The notes under the pieces were generated by a model. The model saw only the letters and a program-made list of their open reading frames with translations. It was not told the DNA's origin and made no database searches. From Planctomycetia bacterium (GTDB lineage Bacteria; Planctomycetota; Brocadiia; Brocadiales; Brocadiaceae): a stretch of 64,000 nt of DNA. Positions 10,158 to 21,606 of the stretch are shown one piece after another; the first letter of the stretch is position 1, and each line of letters begins with the position of its first letter. The position numbers were made by a program, and so were the translations under genes. Where the stretch lies: the NCBI GenBank assembly GCA_015075005.1, contig JABTVC010000002.1:1160259-1224258 (forward strand). The letters run 5' to 3'.

Positions 10158-10227
10158 GGTGGATTAAGGCGCTGTTTTTTGCGCCGAATCCACCTTTATT
10201 CTGGTGGGTTCGCTCCGCTTACCCACC
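10158..10227. repeat. Two adjacent hairpins between gcvPB and ampG
   Basis: First hairpin at 10158-10194: GGTGGATT..GGCGC pairs with GCGCC.AATCCACC around a T-rich loop. Second at 10203-10227: GGTGGGT pairs with ACCCACC across TCGCTCCGCTT. Paired imperfect palindromes between genes are typical of REP/BIME-like elements. The T run sits in the loop, not after the stem, so this is not a standard terminator. Confidence 0.6.
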
Positions 10228-10257
10228 AATATTTGTAATAGAAAACATACTAAATTG

Positions 10258-11715
10258 CTACCTTCCCTCCCATTTCAGCTTTGGTTCACGGGCAGCCTTT
10301 ACTTCGTCAGGACGGCCAATTGGGGTTGTTTGAGGCGTGTTACGAACTACCTCAGGTCGTTGTTCTATATCTTCAGCTATCCGGATCATGGCGGCAGCAA
10401 AAGCATCTAATGTCTCGCGCGATTCTGTCTCTGTGGGTTCTACCATCATGGCCTCTTCTACGATCAAGGGGAAATAAATTGTGGGGGCGTGAAAACCGTA
10501 ATCCAGCAGTTTCTTGGCAATGTCCATAGCTGATGCGCCTTTTTGCTTTTGTTTTTTGGCTGAGATGACAAACTCATGCATGCAGGTCTTTCCGTACGGA
10601 ATATCGTAATGGTTTTGAGTTTATGCCGGAGGTAGTTGGCATTTAAAACGGCATATTCACCTACCTTGCAAACGCCTTCTTTGCCCAGCGATAAGAGATA
10701 GGTATATGCCTGATCATCATACCGATATGGCCATAGAATGCCCTGACCCTTCCTATGGAATCGGGGTAATCATACGGTAAGAAATATTTTTCTGCGCGCC
10801 CTCTGTGGCTAATACTTCGATACGTGGTACAGGCAAAAGGGCATTAATGCCTCAGTAACGCCAATAGGGCCGGCACTGGCCCTCCGCCTCCATGTGGCGT
10901 AGAAAACGTCTTATGGAGATTCAGGTGTAAGATGTCCACGCCCATATCTCCCGGCCTGGCGATACCCAGAAGGGCGTTCATGTTTGCTCCATCGCAATAA
11001 ACGAGCCCGCCTGCACCGTGAACAATCTTGCTTATCTCAAAATATCCTTCTCAAAAAGGCCAAGGGTATTGGGATTGGTGATCATGAGGGCAGCAGTGTC
11101 ATGAGTAAAGACAGTTTTCAGTTTCTCTATGTCTACAAGGCCGTTTGCATTGGATTGAATCGATTCAACTTCATAACCGCAAAGGGCAGCAGAGGCTGGT
11201 GGTACCATGTGCCGAATCCGGAATGACAATCTTGTGCCGATGCTCCCCTTCTTCTCCAGGTAGGCGCGAATTATTAACATGCCCGTTAATTCCCCGTGTG
11301 CACCTGCGGCGGGTTGTAACGTAAATGCCGACATCCCTGAAATGTCTTTGAGGATTTGCTCAAGATCATAAAGGAGCTTCAGGATGCCCTGGCACTGTTC
11401 AATGGGCTGATACGGGTGTAACTTTGTAAACCTTCCATGCGGGCTGCATCCTCATTAATCCTGGGATTATATTTCATGGTGCATGAACCCAGGGGATAAA
11501 AATTGGTATCCACGCAAAAGTTCATTTGGGAGAGTCTCGTGAAATGCCGCACGACATCGATCTCCGAAACCTCTGGTAATTGCGCCTCCTGTTTCCTTAA
11601 CATCTTTTGAGGAAGAAAACTTTTATAGGTTTTCCGGTACGTCACAGGCAGGAAGGATAAAACACCGCCTTCCGGAAGATGATTTTTCAAAGATGAGTGG
11701 TTCTGTCTGATGCAT
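10258..11715 (-). CDS. gcvPB: Glycine dehydrogenase (decarboxylating) subunit 2, interrupted by frameshifts
   Basis: ATG 11715, with AAGGAAC about 8 nt before it, begins [17 protein letters not shown], the usual N-terminus of the beta chain of two-subunit glycine decarboxylases. Continuing pieces are [32 protein letters not shown] and [17 protein letters not shown] (10882-10939; the Lys there holds pyridoxal phosphate), then [11 protein letters not shown] near the C-terminus. At least five frame breaks are needed. The enzyme decarboxylates glycine and passes the aminomethyl group to GcvH. Its partner gcvPA lies upstream on the same strand, separated by a diguanylate cyclase gene. Confidence 0.88.
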
Positions 11716-11845
11716 AGTTTTAGTTCCTTATCATGACCTTGTTGTATGAGCAAAATGTCAACTTACCCGCATCCCTCCCCGTAAACGGAGAGGGCGGTAC
11801 CTATCCGAACCAGTTTTTGAAGGATACGGGGGGTAAGCAATAATC

Positions 11846-14050
11846 TTAAGGCGGTTCCACCCTGTTCCGTCCCCCTTTCTTTGCCTTATAAAGGGCGCTG
11901 TCGGCAGCAGCTACCAGGGTGTCATAATCAGTGCCATGCTCCGGGAAAGAAGCCACTCCGATACTTATCGTTATCTGAGTGGAACGCCCAAAGGTATCAA
12001 TAGTAAACTTAACGGATTCAATATGCTGGCGAATCCCTTCAGCCTTCTTCAGTGCATTCGTCAAATCTATTGAGGGCATTACAATAACAAACTCCTCACC
12101 GCCATATCTGGCGAGGACGTCTGATGATCGGATGGAATTTTTCATAATTCGGGATATCTCTTGTAATACCCGGTCGCCTACAATGTGTCCATAAGTATCA
12201 TTCACTTTTTTGAAGTAATCCAGGTCCGCGATGACAAGGCCAAGGGATTCATTCCGCCTTTTCGCCAGCGCTATCTGCTGCTTCAGCATCTCATCAAAGA
12301 ACCGCCTGTTATACGCCCCTGTAAGTGCGTCTGTCATGGCTGCGCGCCTGGTTATATCCATGAGTTTAACTCTCTGGAGAGCAGATGCTGTCAGTCCGAT
12401 ATAGACCAACAGAAGTTTATGTATTTCTTTGTTACGCCAGTAACCTTTTCTTTTTTTACCATCAGTACCATCCCGGAAGTAGCGCCATTCGTTAACAGAG
12501 GAAACCCACATATCCCCCTTCATTCATTTTATAGGAAAAGCAGTCACAGGAAAGATCTTTGTTGATATCCCCTACAATGAATTCCCGCCCTGTTCTTATT
12601 ACCTGACATAACGAAGGATCAGAAATAGCCTCACCCCTGATAAGTTGATTCACAGGCATCGGCGGGGTTATGAGGGATGCGTTAAACACGTTTTTTACCT
12701 TGTCCACCGTTAATACGGCAAGGATATCCGGTGGAAGTGCTCTTGCAGGGCATTAGCCATATGGCTAATTAAATTCTCTTCCCGTACATCTTCATTCATG
12801 AGGGTGGAAAAATACATCAGATACCCAAGATCCTTAATATTCGAGTCCCTTTGTTCCACAGCTCTTTTTAGTTCTTCTTCTACCCGTTTACGCCTGGCGA
12901 TGTCCAGTGCCACACATACAATTCCCAGGATATTGCCATGATTTCTACGCATGGCTGTGCCTGAAAAAAGCACGGGAATTTTTCTGCCATCTTTTGAGAC
13001 GTAAGTTTTTTCTATCTTATGGATACTGTCTTTATCAATCAAATCATTAAGCCAGGGCATTGTGTCTGCTTGTTCTTCCGCAAAAATCATTGCAAGCGGT
13101 TTGCCGATAAGTTCATCCTCGGTGTAATCCAGGAGTTTGCAGGTAGCCTGGTTGACCATCTGAATTGTAAGTCCCGGTGATGTTACCACAAGGGCGTCGT
13201 CCATACTTTTAATAATAGTGTTTGCATAATCTTTTGAAACGGTTGTTTCCTGCAAATCTTTGATCATCTTATTAAAAGAATGAACGAGTTGACCAATCTC
13301 ATCTTTTGACTTTGTTTCAATTCGGTAGGTAAGATCGTGTTTGGCTATCTTTTCAGTTTCCAGCATCAGTTTCTGAATAGGCAAAGTCAATCCACGTATG
13401 AAAAACCATCCTGCAATCATAGCTGGAATTATGATTGCAGGCAGTAAAAGGAGGGTATTTCGTCTGATAGCCATAACCGCCTGGTTCATACTGGTACCAA
13501 GCTGGCCGGTAATTGCATCGGTCGTTTCCTGAATTCCTCTGAGAGAAAACCCAATACGGACAACGCCAGGTTTATCAGATCCAAACCGAATGGGTGCGGC
13601 TACATCAACGACGTCACCCCGTCTTTGTATAATTAAATCTTCTGCACCGGGTTCGCTTCGCGTAAGCTCCTCTCCCGGTAATCCATGCCCTTTGGTTACA
13701 TCAACCAAGACCCTGCCCTTCTCATCCTGAACATAAACGTAATAGAAACCTTTTCCTTCCTTGGCAGGGGCAACAAGGTAATCCATCTCAGAAATGTTAC
13801 GTTCGTGCATGGGCCTGGCAAGCGCCCTTGCCAAAATATTTGCCAGCACCCGCACCTTTTCTTCCCATTCGGCCTGTAAGGTGTTTTTCATGAAGGTTTC
13901 GTTCATTTCGCGTATTTTTATGAGACCCTGATGGTGAAGATTCGTTACAACACCAACAAAAATCCCTAACGGAATAAGAATGAGGAGGGAAGTGAACAAA
14001 ACGAATTTTGACCTGATGCTTCTCATTCGGAACATTTTAGCAGAATTCAC
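11846..14050 (-). CDS. Membrane diguanylate cyclase: sensor-HAMP-PAS-linker-GGDEF, with two frame breaks
   Basis: The first 446 residues (14050-12710) have an N-terminal membrane helix (about residues 15-35), a periplasmic sensor region of roughly 150 residues, a second helix near residues 200-220, HAMP (TLPIQKLMLETEKIAKHDL) and a PAS domain (MDDALVVTSPGLTIQMVNQA). One base lost near 12722 moves the frame into DKVKNVFNASLI, and another break near 12500 leads to the GGDEF domain: AMTDALTGAYNRRFFDEML, ADLDYFKKVNDTYGH, RYGGEEFVIV. RSSD five residues before GGEEF is an inhibitory I-site. The product would make cyclic di-GMP at the inner membrane. It lies 63 nt after gcvPA and about 130 nt before gcvPB, both on the same strand. 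Confidence 0.87.
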
Positions 14051-14113
14051 TCCCCTAAAACTTTTTCACTAATATCTTGTGCATCGTATGGCCCGTGCGG
14101 ACAACTCAATAAG

Positions 14114-15445
14114 TTATATTTGGGTTAACTCAGTCACCAGCCGGTCGATCGATTCTTTCGTCTTCGTTTCTGTTACACAGAGGAGCATACTATTTGCAAG
14201 GTCAGGATAAAATGCGGAGAGTTCTAACCCACCAATAATTCCTTTTTTGAGCAGATGCTCATTGATCTTTGTATCCGCAGATTCCTGTGGCCTTCATTCC
14301 AAATTCATGAAAGAAAGGTTGTTGAAATGTCGGTTCCAGGATATCCAGGGCGCAGAGTTTTCATAAGCATAGTGACTTTTCTGGAGATTAAGGCGGGAAA
14401 GTTCCGCTATGCCTTTTTTTCCCTAAGGCGCAAAGGTAAATACATGTCCTTAATGCAAGGAGCGCCTGGTTGGTACAAATGTTGGAGTAGCCTTCTCTCT
14501 TCGGATGTGCTGTTCCCTGGCCTGCAGGGTGAGGACAAAGCATCTCTTTCCAAGACTATCAACCGTTTCGCCAGCGATCCTTCCGGGCATCTTGCGCGAA
14601 GTTCTTTCTTCACGGCAAAACCAAGATATGGTCCACCATAATTCAGGTAATTTCCCAAAACCTGTGCCTCGCCCACAGCAATGTCGGCATTATATTCCCC
14701 CGGCGGTGTCAGGATACCCAAAGAGATAGGGTTTACGCAAGCGATAAAAAGCGCATCGTGCCTATGGGCAATTTCTGAGATAGACTCCATGTCCTCGATA
14801 CAGCCAAAGAAGTTTGGATTTTGCACAAGAACGGCTGCGGTATTATCCCCAATGACCTTTCCAATTGGCTTCCGTCCGTTATCCCTTCAGGTGTGTCTAT
14901 CTCCACGATTTCCGTATGTAACCCTTTTACATAGGTGCTGAGTACGTGCCGGTATTCAGGATGGATTGCCCGTGAACAAACAATCTTGTTCTTTTCTTTC
15001 AAACGTATGGATAATAATGCGGCCTCGGTTAAAGCGGTTGAGCCATCGTACAGGGAAGAATTCGCCACATCCATACCTGTTAATTTGCACAGTAACGTTT
15101 GGAATTCATAAATCACCTGTAGTGTGCCCTGGCTCACTTCAGGCTGGTAAGGTGTGTAACAGGTAAAAAATTCACCTCTCGATGCCAGGTGGTCTACAAG
15201 AGAGGGGATGTAATGGTCGTATGCGCCTGCACCTAAAATGAAATGCACGTGCCGGCGCTTGTATTCTTTTCACTTAGCGAACGTAAGACCCTTAATACTT
15301 CCGGCTCGGAAAGACCCGCGGGTAATGCCGAAGAGAATTTCCTGAAAGTTGGTGGAATGTTCTCCAAAAGAGATTCAAAAGATGACATCCCCATTTCTTT
15401 GAGCATTTTTTCTTTATCACGTTCGGTATTCGGGATGTAATCCAT
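14114..15445 (-). CDS. gcvPA: Glycine dehydrogenase (decarboxylating) subunit 1, interrupted by frameshifts
   Basis: The N-terminus is taken at ATG 15445, [19 protein letters not shown], standard for this subunit; the open frame upstream to 15535 encodes unrelated hydrophobic sequence. Then follow [40 protein letters not shown] and [12 protein letters not shown]. Frame breaks near 15240, 14860, 14410 and 14300 lead to a C-terminus ending LVTELTQI at 14114. With gcvPB it forms the heterotetrameric P-protein found in many anaerobes and Gram-positives. Upstream is the 157-nt divergent gap to the CheB-CheR gene. Confidence 0.88.
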
Positions 15446-15602
15446 AACACTTCTGTTTACATAGAAAATGGAGCCGGTGAATAATTTACTCGTCAGTAGA
15501 GTAAATATTGAAACAATAAAAAGCAGGACAATCAATGAAAAAACAATAAATTAATGTTGCAAAGAAAGCTACTTCATACTATCGTGGGCCTATAACTACT
15601 TA

Positions 15603-18600
15603 TTGGCATCACAGAGAATCAACCCGCCTCGTAAATCTTCCTGCCAGAATACGACAAACGGATGTATTACGTATGAAAAAGGCGAGAATAAGCCCAGACG
15701 AAAAGGGACAAAGGTAGCGTCATCCAGCGCTTCACAAAAGAAAAAGGTGACTGATAAAGATACCGGGAAGAACCTTTTGTATGTTGTCGGGATGGGTGTT
15801 CTGCAGGCGGGCTGGAGGCATTTGGACAGTTTTTCACCCACATGCCAGTCGATAACGGAATGGCGTTTGTCCTGGTCCCGCATCTTGATCCGACCCACAA
15901 AGGCATGATGCCTGAGCTGCTCCAGCGCTTCACCAAAATGCAGGTCTTTCAGGCAGAAGACGGGATGAAAGTCTGGCCAAACTGTGTCTATGTGATTCCT
16001 CCAAACAAGGACATGTTCATACTGCATGAAACCCTCCAGTTGTTGGAACCGTCGGAGCCGCGGGGTTTGCGGCTGCCGATTGATTTCTTCCTCCGTCACC
16101 TGGCTGAAGACCTGCAAGAGCGGGCTGTTGGTATCATTCTTTCCGGCATGGGAACGGACGGCACCCTGGGCATTAAGTCAATTAAGGAAAAACTGGGCAT
16201 GGTAATGGTGCAGGATATCGGCTCGGCGAAGTATGACGGCATGCCGCGGAGCGCCATAGCTACCGGCCTTGTGGATTATATTGCACCCGTGGAAGAACTG
16301 CCCGGGAAACTGCTCGGTTATGCAAAACACTCACCAACAATCCTTGAAGAGAAACCTACGGCAGAAGAGAAATACACACATGCGATACAAAAGATAGCCG
16401 TTCTTCTCCGTGACCAAACCAGACATGACTTTTCCTTCTACAAAAAGAATATGCTCATCCGTCGTATTGAAAGGCGGATGAGTGTTCATCAGATAACCAA
16501 TGTCGATGTGTATATTCGTTATTTGCGGGAAAACCCGCAGGAGATTGAATTACTTTTCAAGGAACTGCTGATTGGGGTGACCGGCTTTTTCAGAGACCCC
16601 GAGGCATTCGATGTCCTGAGAGAGAAGGCAATTCCACAGATGCTGAAAGTCAGGACGAAGGGAAACGTATTGCGGGTATGGATTCCCGGATGTTCAACCG
16701 GGGACGAAGCCTACTCCGTCGCTATCATTCTCCAGGAGTGCCTGAAAGGCTGAAGCAAAAAGAGTTTTTTAAAATCCAGATTTTTGCCACGGACATAGAC
16801 AAGGACGCCATTGCTAAGGCACGCCAGGGAGTCTATACCTCCAACATTGCCGCGGATGTATCCCCGAACGCCTGCAGCGGTTTTTTATGAAGGAAGACAA
16901 CGGCTATCGGCTCAAGAAAGAAATCCGTGAGATAGTAATCTTTGCGCCACAGAATATCATTACGGATCCGCCGTTTACCAAATTAGACCTGATTAGCTGC
17001 AGAAATATCCTGATTTATATGACGGCGGAACTGCAGAAAAAGCTTCTCCTGATCTTCCATTATGCCCTCAATCCCGGAGGACTGCTCTTTTTGGGCACTT
17101 CAGAGACCATCGGCAACCGGACTGACCTCTTTTCTCCCGTGGATGATAAGTGGAGGATTTTCACGCGTAAAGAATCGGTATCCGCCAGGATGGGCTTGGT
17201 GGAACTGCCTCTGTCGTCATTATCTCGTGGTGAGGGCAATCTACAACGCACGGCGAAGGCGCAAAAAGACAAGGAAATTGCCATTCCGGACGTGGCACAA
17301 CGAATCCTCCTGGAGCACTTCACCCCTCCCGCCGTGATTATCAATGAAAAGGGAGACATCGTTTACATAAGCGGGCGCACCGGGAAATATTTGGAACCGG
17401 CGGCCGGGAAGACCAACATGAATATCTTTGCAATGGCGCGCGAGGGGTTGAGGGTAGAGCTGGCAGTAACCGTTCGCACTGCAATTACACAGGGGAAAGA
17501 CGTAACAGCGAAGCGCTTAAAGGTCAAGACCAACGGCGATTACCATACCATCAACCTCACCGTCAAGCCTTTCAGCGAATCAGAAGGTACGCGGGCTTTG
17601 TTGATGGTAGTATTCGAGGACGTTGGGTCTCCGTCCAAACAAGCGGTGTCCGGCAAGGCGAAAGCAGGTTCTGTTTCCCGGCAGAGCCAGTGGGTCCAGC
17701 AACTGGAGGAGGAGCTTTCGCACACCAGGGAACATCTTCAGATGACTGTGGAAGAGATGGAAACCTCCCAGGAAGAGCTCAAGTCAGCGAACGAGGAATT
17801 ACAGTCTGCCAATGAGGAATTACAGAGCACCAATGAAGAATTGACAACGTCCAGGGAAGAGTTGCAATCGATGAACGAGGAACTGGTAACAGTTAATACC
17901 GAACTGCAGACGAAAATTGATGAGTTGACGCGTACCAATAATGACATGCAGAACCTGCTCAACAACATAGAAATTGCAACGATCTTTTTGGATAACGATC
18001 TGATCATCAGGCGATTCACGCCGCCGGCAACGAAGATCATCAATCTGATTCCGGCAGATGTGGGACGTCCGATTACTCATATTGTCTCAAATCTGAAATA
18101 TAAGGCGATGATTGACGATATAAAGTCGGTCATTCAGACGCGCATATTCAAAGAAATACAGGTCGAAACCAAAGACGGATGCTGGTACCTTATGCGCATT
18201 ATGCCGTATCGAACGCTTGATAATATTATCAACGGCGTGGTGATAATATTTGTAGATATTGCCGCTATAAAACAAATAGAGTTGTTACAGTTGGATATGA
18301 AAGAGAAGGAGAGACTGCAAGAGCACCTAAGCTTTGTAAAAAGTATTGTAGATACCGTACGGGAGCCTTTTATTGTGCTTGATGCCGAACTGAGGGTTAT
18401 TTCGGCCAGCCGGTCATTCTGTCAGATGTTTCAGGTGACACCTGAAGAAACTGAAAACCGGCTTCTGTACGATCTGGGCAGCCGGCAGTGGGACATTACT
18501 GAACTGCGGCGACTTTTGGCGAATATTCTTCAAGAAATAATCAAATTAATGGCTACAAGATAGAGCATGACTTTCCCAAAATTGGCCGCAGGGTGATGCT

Positions 18601-18685
18601 CCTCAATGCCCGGCAAGTAATGCGGGAAGGCATAGGCACACAAACGATACTCCTTGCTATGGAAGATATTACGGAAGGTAAATAA
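15603..18685 (+). CDS. CheB-CheR-PAS fusion protein (methylesterase/methyltransferase sensor), with frame breaks
   Basis: Order: basic N-terminus; CheB-like domain (YVVGMGVSAGG after restoring a base near 15800, HLDPTHKGMM, SGMGTDGT, giving the Ser-His-Asp set); CheR domain (RRIERRMSVHQI, GVTGFFRDPEAF, IPGCSTGDEAYS for SAM binding, DLISCRNILIYM); a long coiled coil of NEELQS-type heptads around 17750-17900; then one or two PAS domains. Breaks occur near 16745, 16870 and 18540; the last shifts into a C-terminal stretch ending AMEDITEGK at 18685. The start is unclear: TTG 15603 opens the frame without an evident ribosome site. Family knowledge: such fusions act in signalling pathways separate from classical chemotaxis. 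The next gene encodes a GGDEF protein. Confidence 0.85.
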
Positions 18686-18757
18686 AATGATTGATGGGTT
18701 GATTAACTACTTGCGCAAATCAAGAACAAGAGGAATGAAATACAAACCAAACCAAAA

Positions 18758-18785
18758 ACTCGAAACTCGAAACTCGAAACTCGAA
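18758..18785. repeat. Four tandem copies of a 7-bp unit
   Basis: ACTCGAA is repeated four times immediately before the ATG at 18800, filling the place where a ribosome site would be expected. It may be a slippage-prone tract that changes spacing to the next gene. Confidence 0.7.
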
Positions 18786-18799
18786 ACGTTCGTGAAGCC

Positions 18800-20389
18800 A
18801 TGAAAAAAGATAAACCAGATTCCAGTTCTCCAGAAGACTCGCGCCGCCGTGCAGAAAAACGGTTGGCTAAGAAAAAAGGCAAGTACATTCAAGAAATGAC
18901 TGAACAGGACGTCCGTACCCTGGTTTACGAACTGCAGGTACATCAAATCGAACTGGAAATGCAGAACGAGGAACTGAAACGCGCCCGCGCAGAAACTGAA
19001 GATGCGTTGTGCAAGTACACCGACCTGTATGAATTTGCCCCCGTAGGATATTTTACCTTTGACAGGCATGGAACAATCCTCGAGGTAAACCTGGCCGGCG
19101 CGGCGCTCCTTGGTGTTGAAAGATGCAATTTAATTAATAAACGCTTCCAGCTATTTGTTAAGCCTGGCTGTATTCCTGCCTTTAATACGTTTTGCAATAA
19201 GGGCTCGAAAATAATACGAAGGAAATGTGCGAAATAGAACTCATGAAAAAAGGGGGATCGCCGGCCCATGTTGTACTACTCGAGAGTGGTACATTTGAAG
19301 GTCAGGAGGAAACAATGCCGGACAGTGATTACAGACATCACCGCATATAAACACGAGGAGGAAAAAATCCATTTCGTGCAAACACTGTTGATGGCAACCT
19401 CTAAGGCAGAAGATATGCAGTCCCTGCTTGACATTATATTGCGCAGGGTGTGTGAAGTTGCCGGCTGGAAGTATGGAGAGATATGGATTCCTTCTTCCGA
19501 TGGCAAACAGCTCGAATATGGCAGGTGGTATAACAATCTCGAACACCTGGAAGAATTTGCGATGCGAAGCAAAGGATTTATGTTTTCACAGGGCATCGGG
19601 ATTCCCGGTCGCGTCTGGGAGGCGAAACAGCCGGCGTGGATAAAGGACGTTACGCTCGATCAAAACTTTCTACGTGCAAAGATTGTCAAAGATAGTGGGC
19701 CAAAGACTGCATTTGCTTTTCCGCTCTTCGCTGGCGAAGAAGTAGTTGCCATTGTCGTATTATATATGTTAGAGATGATTGAAAAGGATGAACACCTTGC
19801 TAATCTTGTTTCCTCTATATCAACTCCTTTGGGCTGGATTGTTAAACGCAAACAGATGGAGGAAATAATACAACACATGGCATATAACGATACCCTTACC
19901 TCGCTGCCAAACAGGCGGCAATTCAACGATTGTCTTGCTCTTGAGTTGGCTCACGCCAGACGGAATAAAACGATGCTTGCCGTAATGTTTCTCGATCTTG
20001 ACGGGTTCAAGGTCATTAACGACTCCTTGGGTCACTCTGCAGGAGACCAGGCGCTGCAAGGCATAGCCGGGAGATTAAGAAATTGTATGCGCGAAGCTGA
20101 TACGGTTTTTCGCGCTGGAGGCGATGAATTTGCCATAGTACTGCCAACGATTGGCCAGGCAGAAGATGCGGCTATAATTGCTAAGAAAATTATTGAAGTA
20201 CTCCGGCAGCCATTAACGATTGAAAGTAACGAACTCATTGTCACTGTCAGTATCGGGATTGTGCTTTTTCCCGATGACGGCGAAGATGCAGAAACCCTGA
20301 TGAAACATGCCGATAGCGCCATGTACCGCGCAAAGGAATCGGGGGAAAATAATTATCAGTTCTTCGTAAGCCGCAACTCGATTGCATAG
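18800..20389 (+). CDS. PAS-GAF-GGDEF diguanylate cyclase, two compensating frame breaks
   Basis: The start MKKDKPDSSSPEDSRRRAEK leads into a helical segment (LVYELQVHQIELEMQNEEL) and a PAS domain (YEFAPVGYFTFDRHGTILEV). Near 19201 one base is missing; the next phase reads LENNTKEMCEIELMKKGG, and a second break near 19310 restores the original frame at RQCRTVITDITAYK. A GAF domain follows (LLDIILRRVCEVAGWKYGE), then GGDEF: NDTLTSLPNRRQFND, FLDLDGFKVINDSLGHS, FRAGGDEFAIVL, with READ five residues before GGDEF as an I-site. No membrane helices, so probably cytoplasmic. It lies 114 nt after the CheB-CheR fusion and may share its signal pathway. Confidence 0.85.
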
Positions 20390-20495
20390 GAATTTTCATT
20401 TCGCCGGTTATTTTATAATTTATGGCCAAAGAAATTCAGAGTCCCGCAAACGCAGGAATGAGATGGATTTCCTGCCACTCTGGAGTTATTTGCTG

Positions 20496-21534
20496 CTACC
20501 ATCCGAGCACGTAGGCAAAGATAAGCGGCGCAACGATGGTAGCGTCTGACTCAATAATAAACTCGGGGAGTCCTTGCCGAGCTTGCCCCAGGTAATCTTT
20601 TCATTGGGCGCCGCGCCAGAATAGGAACCATAACTTGTCGTCGAATCACTGATTTGGCAAAAGTATGCCCAAAGCGGTACATCAGGGCGCCTCAGGTCCT
20701 GGTGGAGCATCGGTACTACGCAGATGGGAAAATCTCCGGCAATGCCACCGCCGATTTGAAAAAAGCCAAGGCCATTCGGGGCAGTTTGTGTGTACCAATC
20801 GGCCAGTAAAACCATATACTCAATCCCGGTTTTACCGTGTGGATATGCTTAATTTCTCCGGAAATGCAATGTGCGGCATACATGTTGCCCAGCGTTGAAT
20901 CCTCCCAGCCTGGAACAAAAATTGGGAGATTTTTTGTTGCTGCAGCCATAAGCCAGCTATCTTCTGGATCAATTTGGTAGTATTCCCTGAGTTTACCACT
21001 CAGCAACGCTTTGAACATAAACTCATGAGGGAAAAACCGTTCGCCCTTACAATCTGCGGTGACCCATTCTTCAAGCATTGTGTTTTCAATGCGCCGCAGC
21101 GCTTCTGCCTCGGGAATGCAGGTGTCGGTAACCCTGTTGAGTGCCGTTTATATAAATTCTCCTCATCTGTGGGGGTCAGTTCACGATAGTTTGGGAGACG
21201 TACGTAATGGTCGTGGGCAACCAGATTAAAGACATCTTCCTCAAGATTTGCGCCCGTACAACAGATACCGTGAACCTTATCCTGACGGATCATCTCCGCA
21301 GAGAGAGTCCGATCTCGGCGGTGCTCATTGCGCCGCCCATCGTCAAAAACATCTTTCCGTCTTTTTCAAGATGCCGGTTATACGCCCGGGCCGCATCTAT
21401 CGTGACTGCGGCGTTAAAATGCCGATAATGGTGGCTCATAAATTGAGAAATATGACCTTGTGCCTTGTTGTACGTGTGTCTCTGGTTGCAGTTGTAACCT
21501 TTTGTAAATCTTGTTTATCGAAGTCTGTTTTCAT
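20496..21534 (-). CDS. Deoxyhypusine-synthase-family protein, interrupted by frameshifts
   Basis: ATG 21534 gives MKTDFDKQDLQKVTTATRD; a base loss near 21450 leads to QFMSHHYRHFNAAVTIDAA. Later pieces are GICCTGANLEEDVFNLVAHD, NLPIFVPGWEDSTLGNM, FQIGGGIAGDFPICVVPM and SGAAPNEKITWGKLGKDSP, which align with deoxyhypusine synthase (SDSGARPDEAVSWGKI in eukaryotes). It has about the right length (~345 residues) and ends at 20496. In eukaryotic enzymes the GGG motif is followed by VVKHH, whose Lys carries the butylamine intermediate; here it is IAGDF, so that Lys is absent. Bacteria lack hypusine, and related bacterial proteins act in polyamine chemistry. At least four frame breaks are present. Confidence 0.8.
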
Positions 21535-21606
21535 GATTTATTCTTTACTATATAGAAAAGGATGGCAAAATGAGTACGACAAGTACAGATAGTATCACAA
21601 TAGAAT

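Noticed and set aside
10158..10194. Intrinsic terminator for gcvPB
   Set aside because: The T run is in the loop and no T run follows the stem on the relevant strand; a REP-like hairpin fits better.
15596..16117. Minus-strand 173-codon frame
   Set aside because: It mirrors the CheB domain on the plus strand, whose motifs are unmistakable; antisense shadow.
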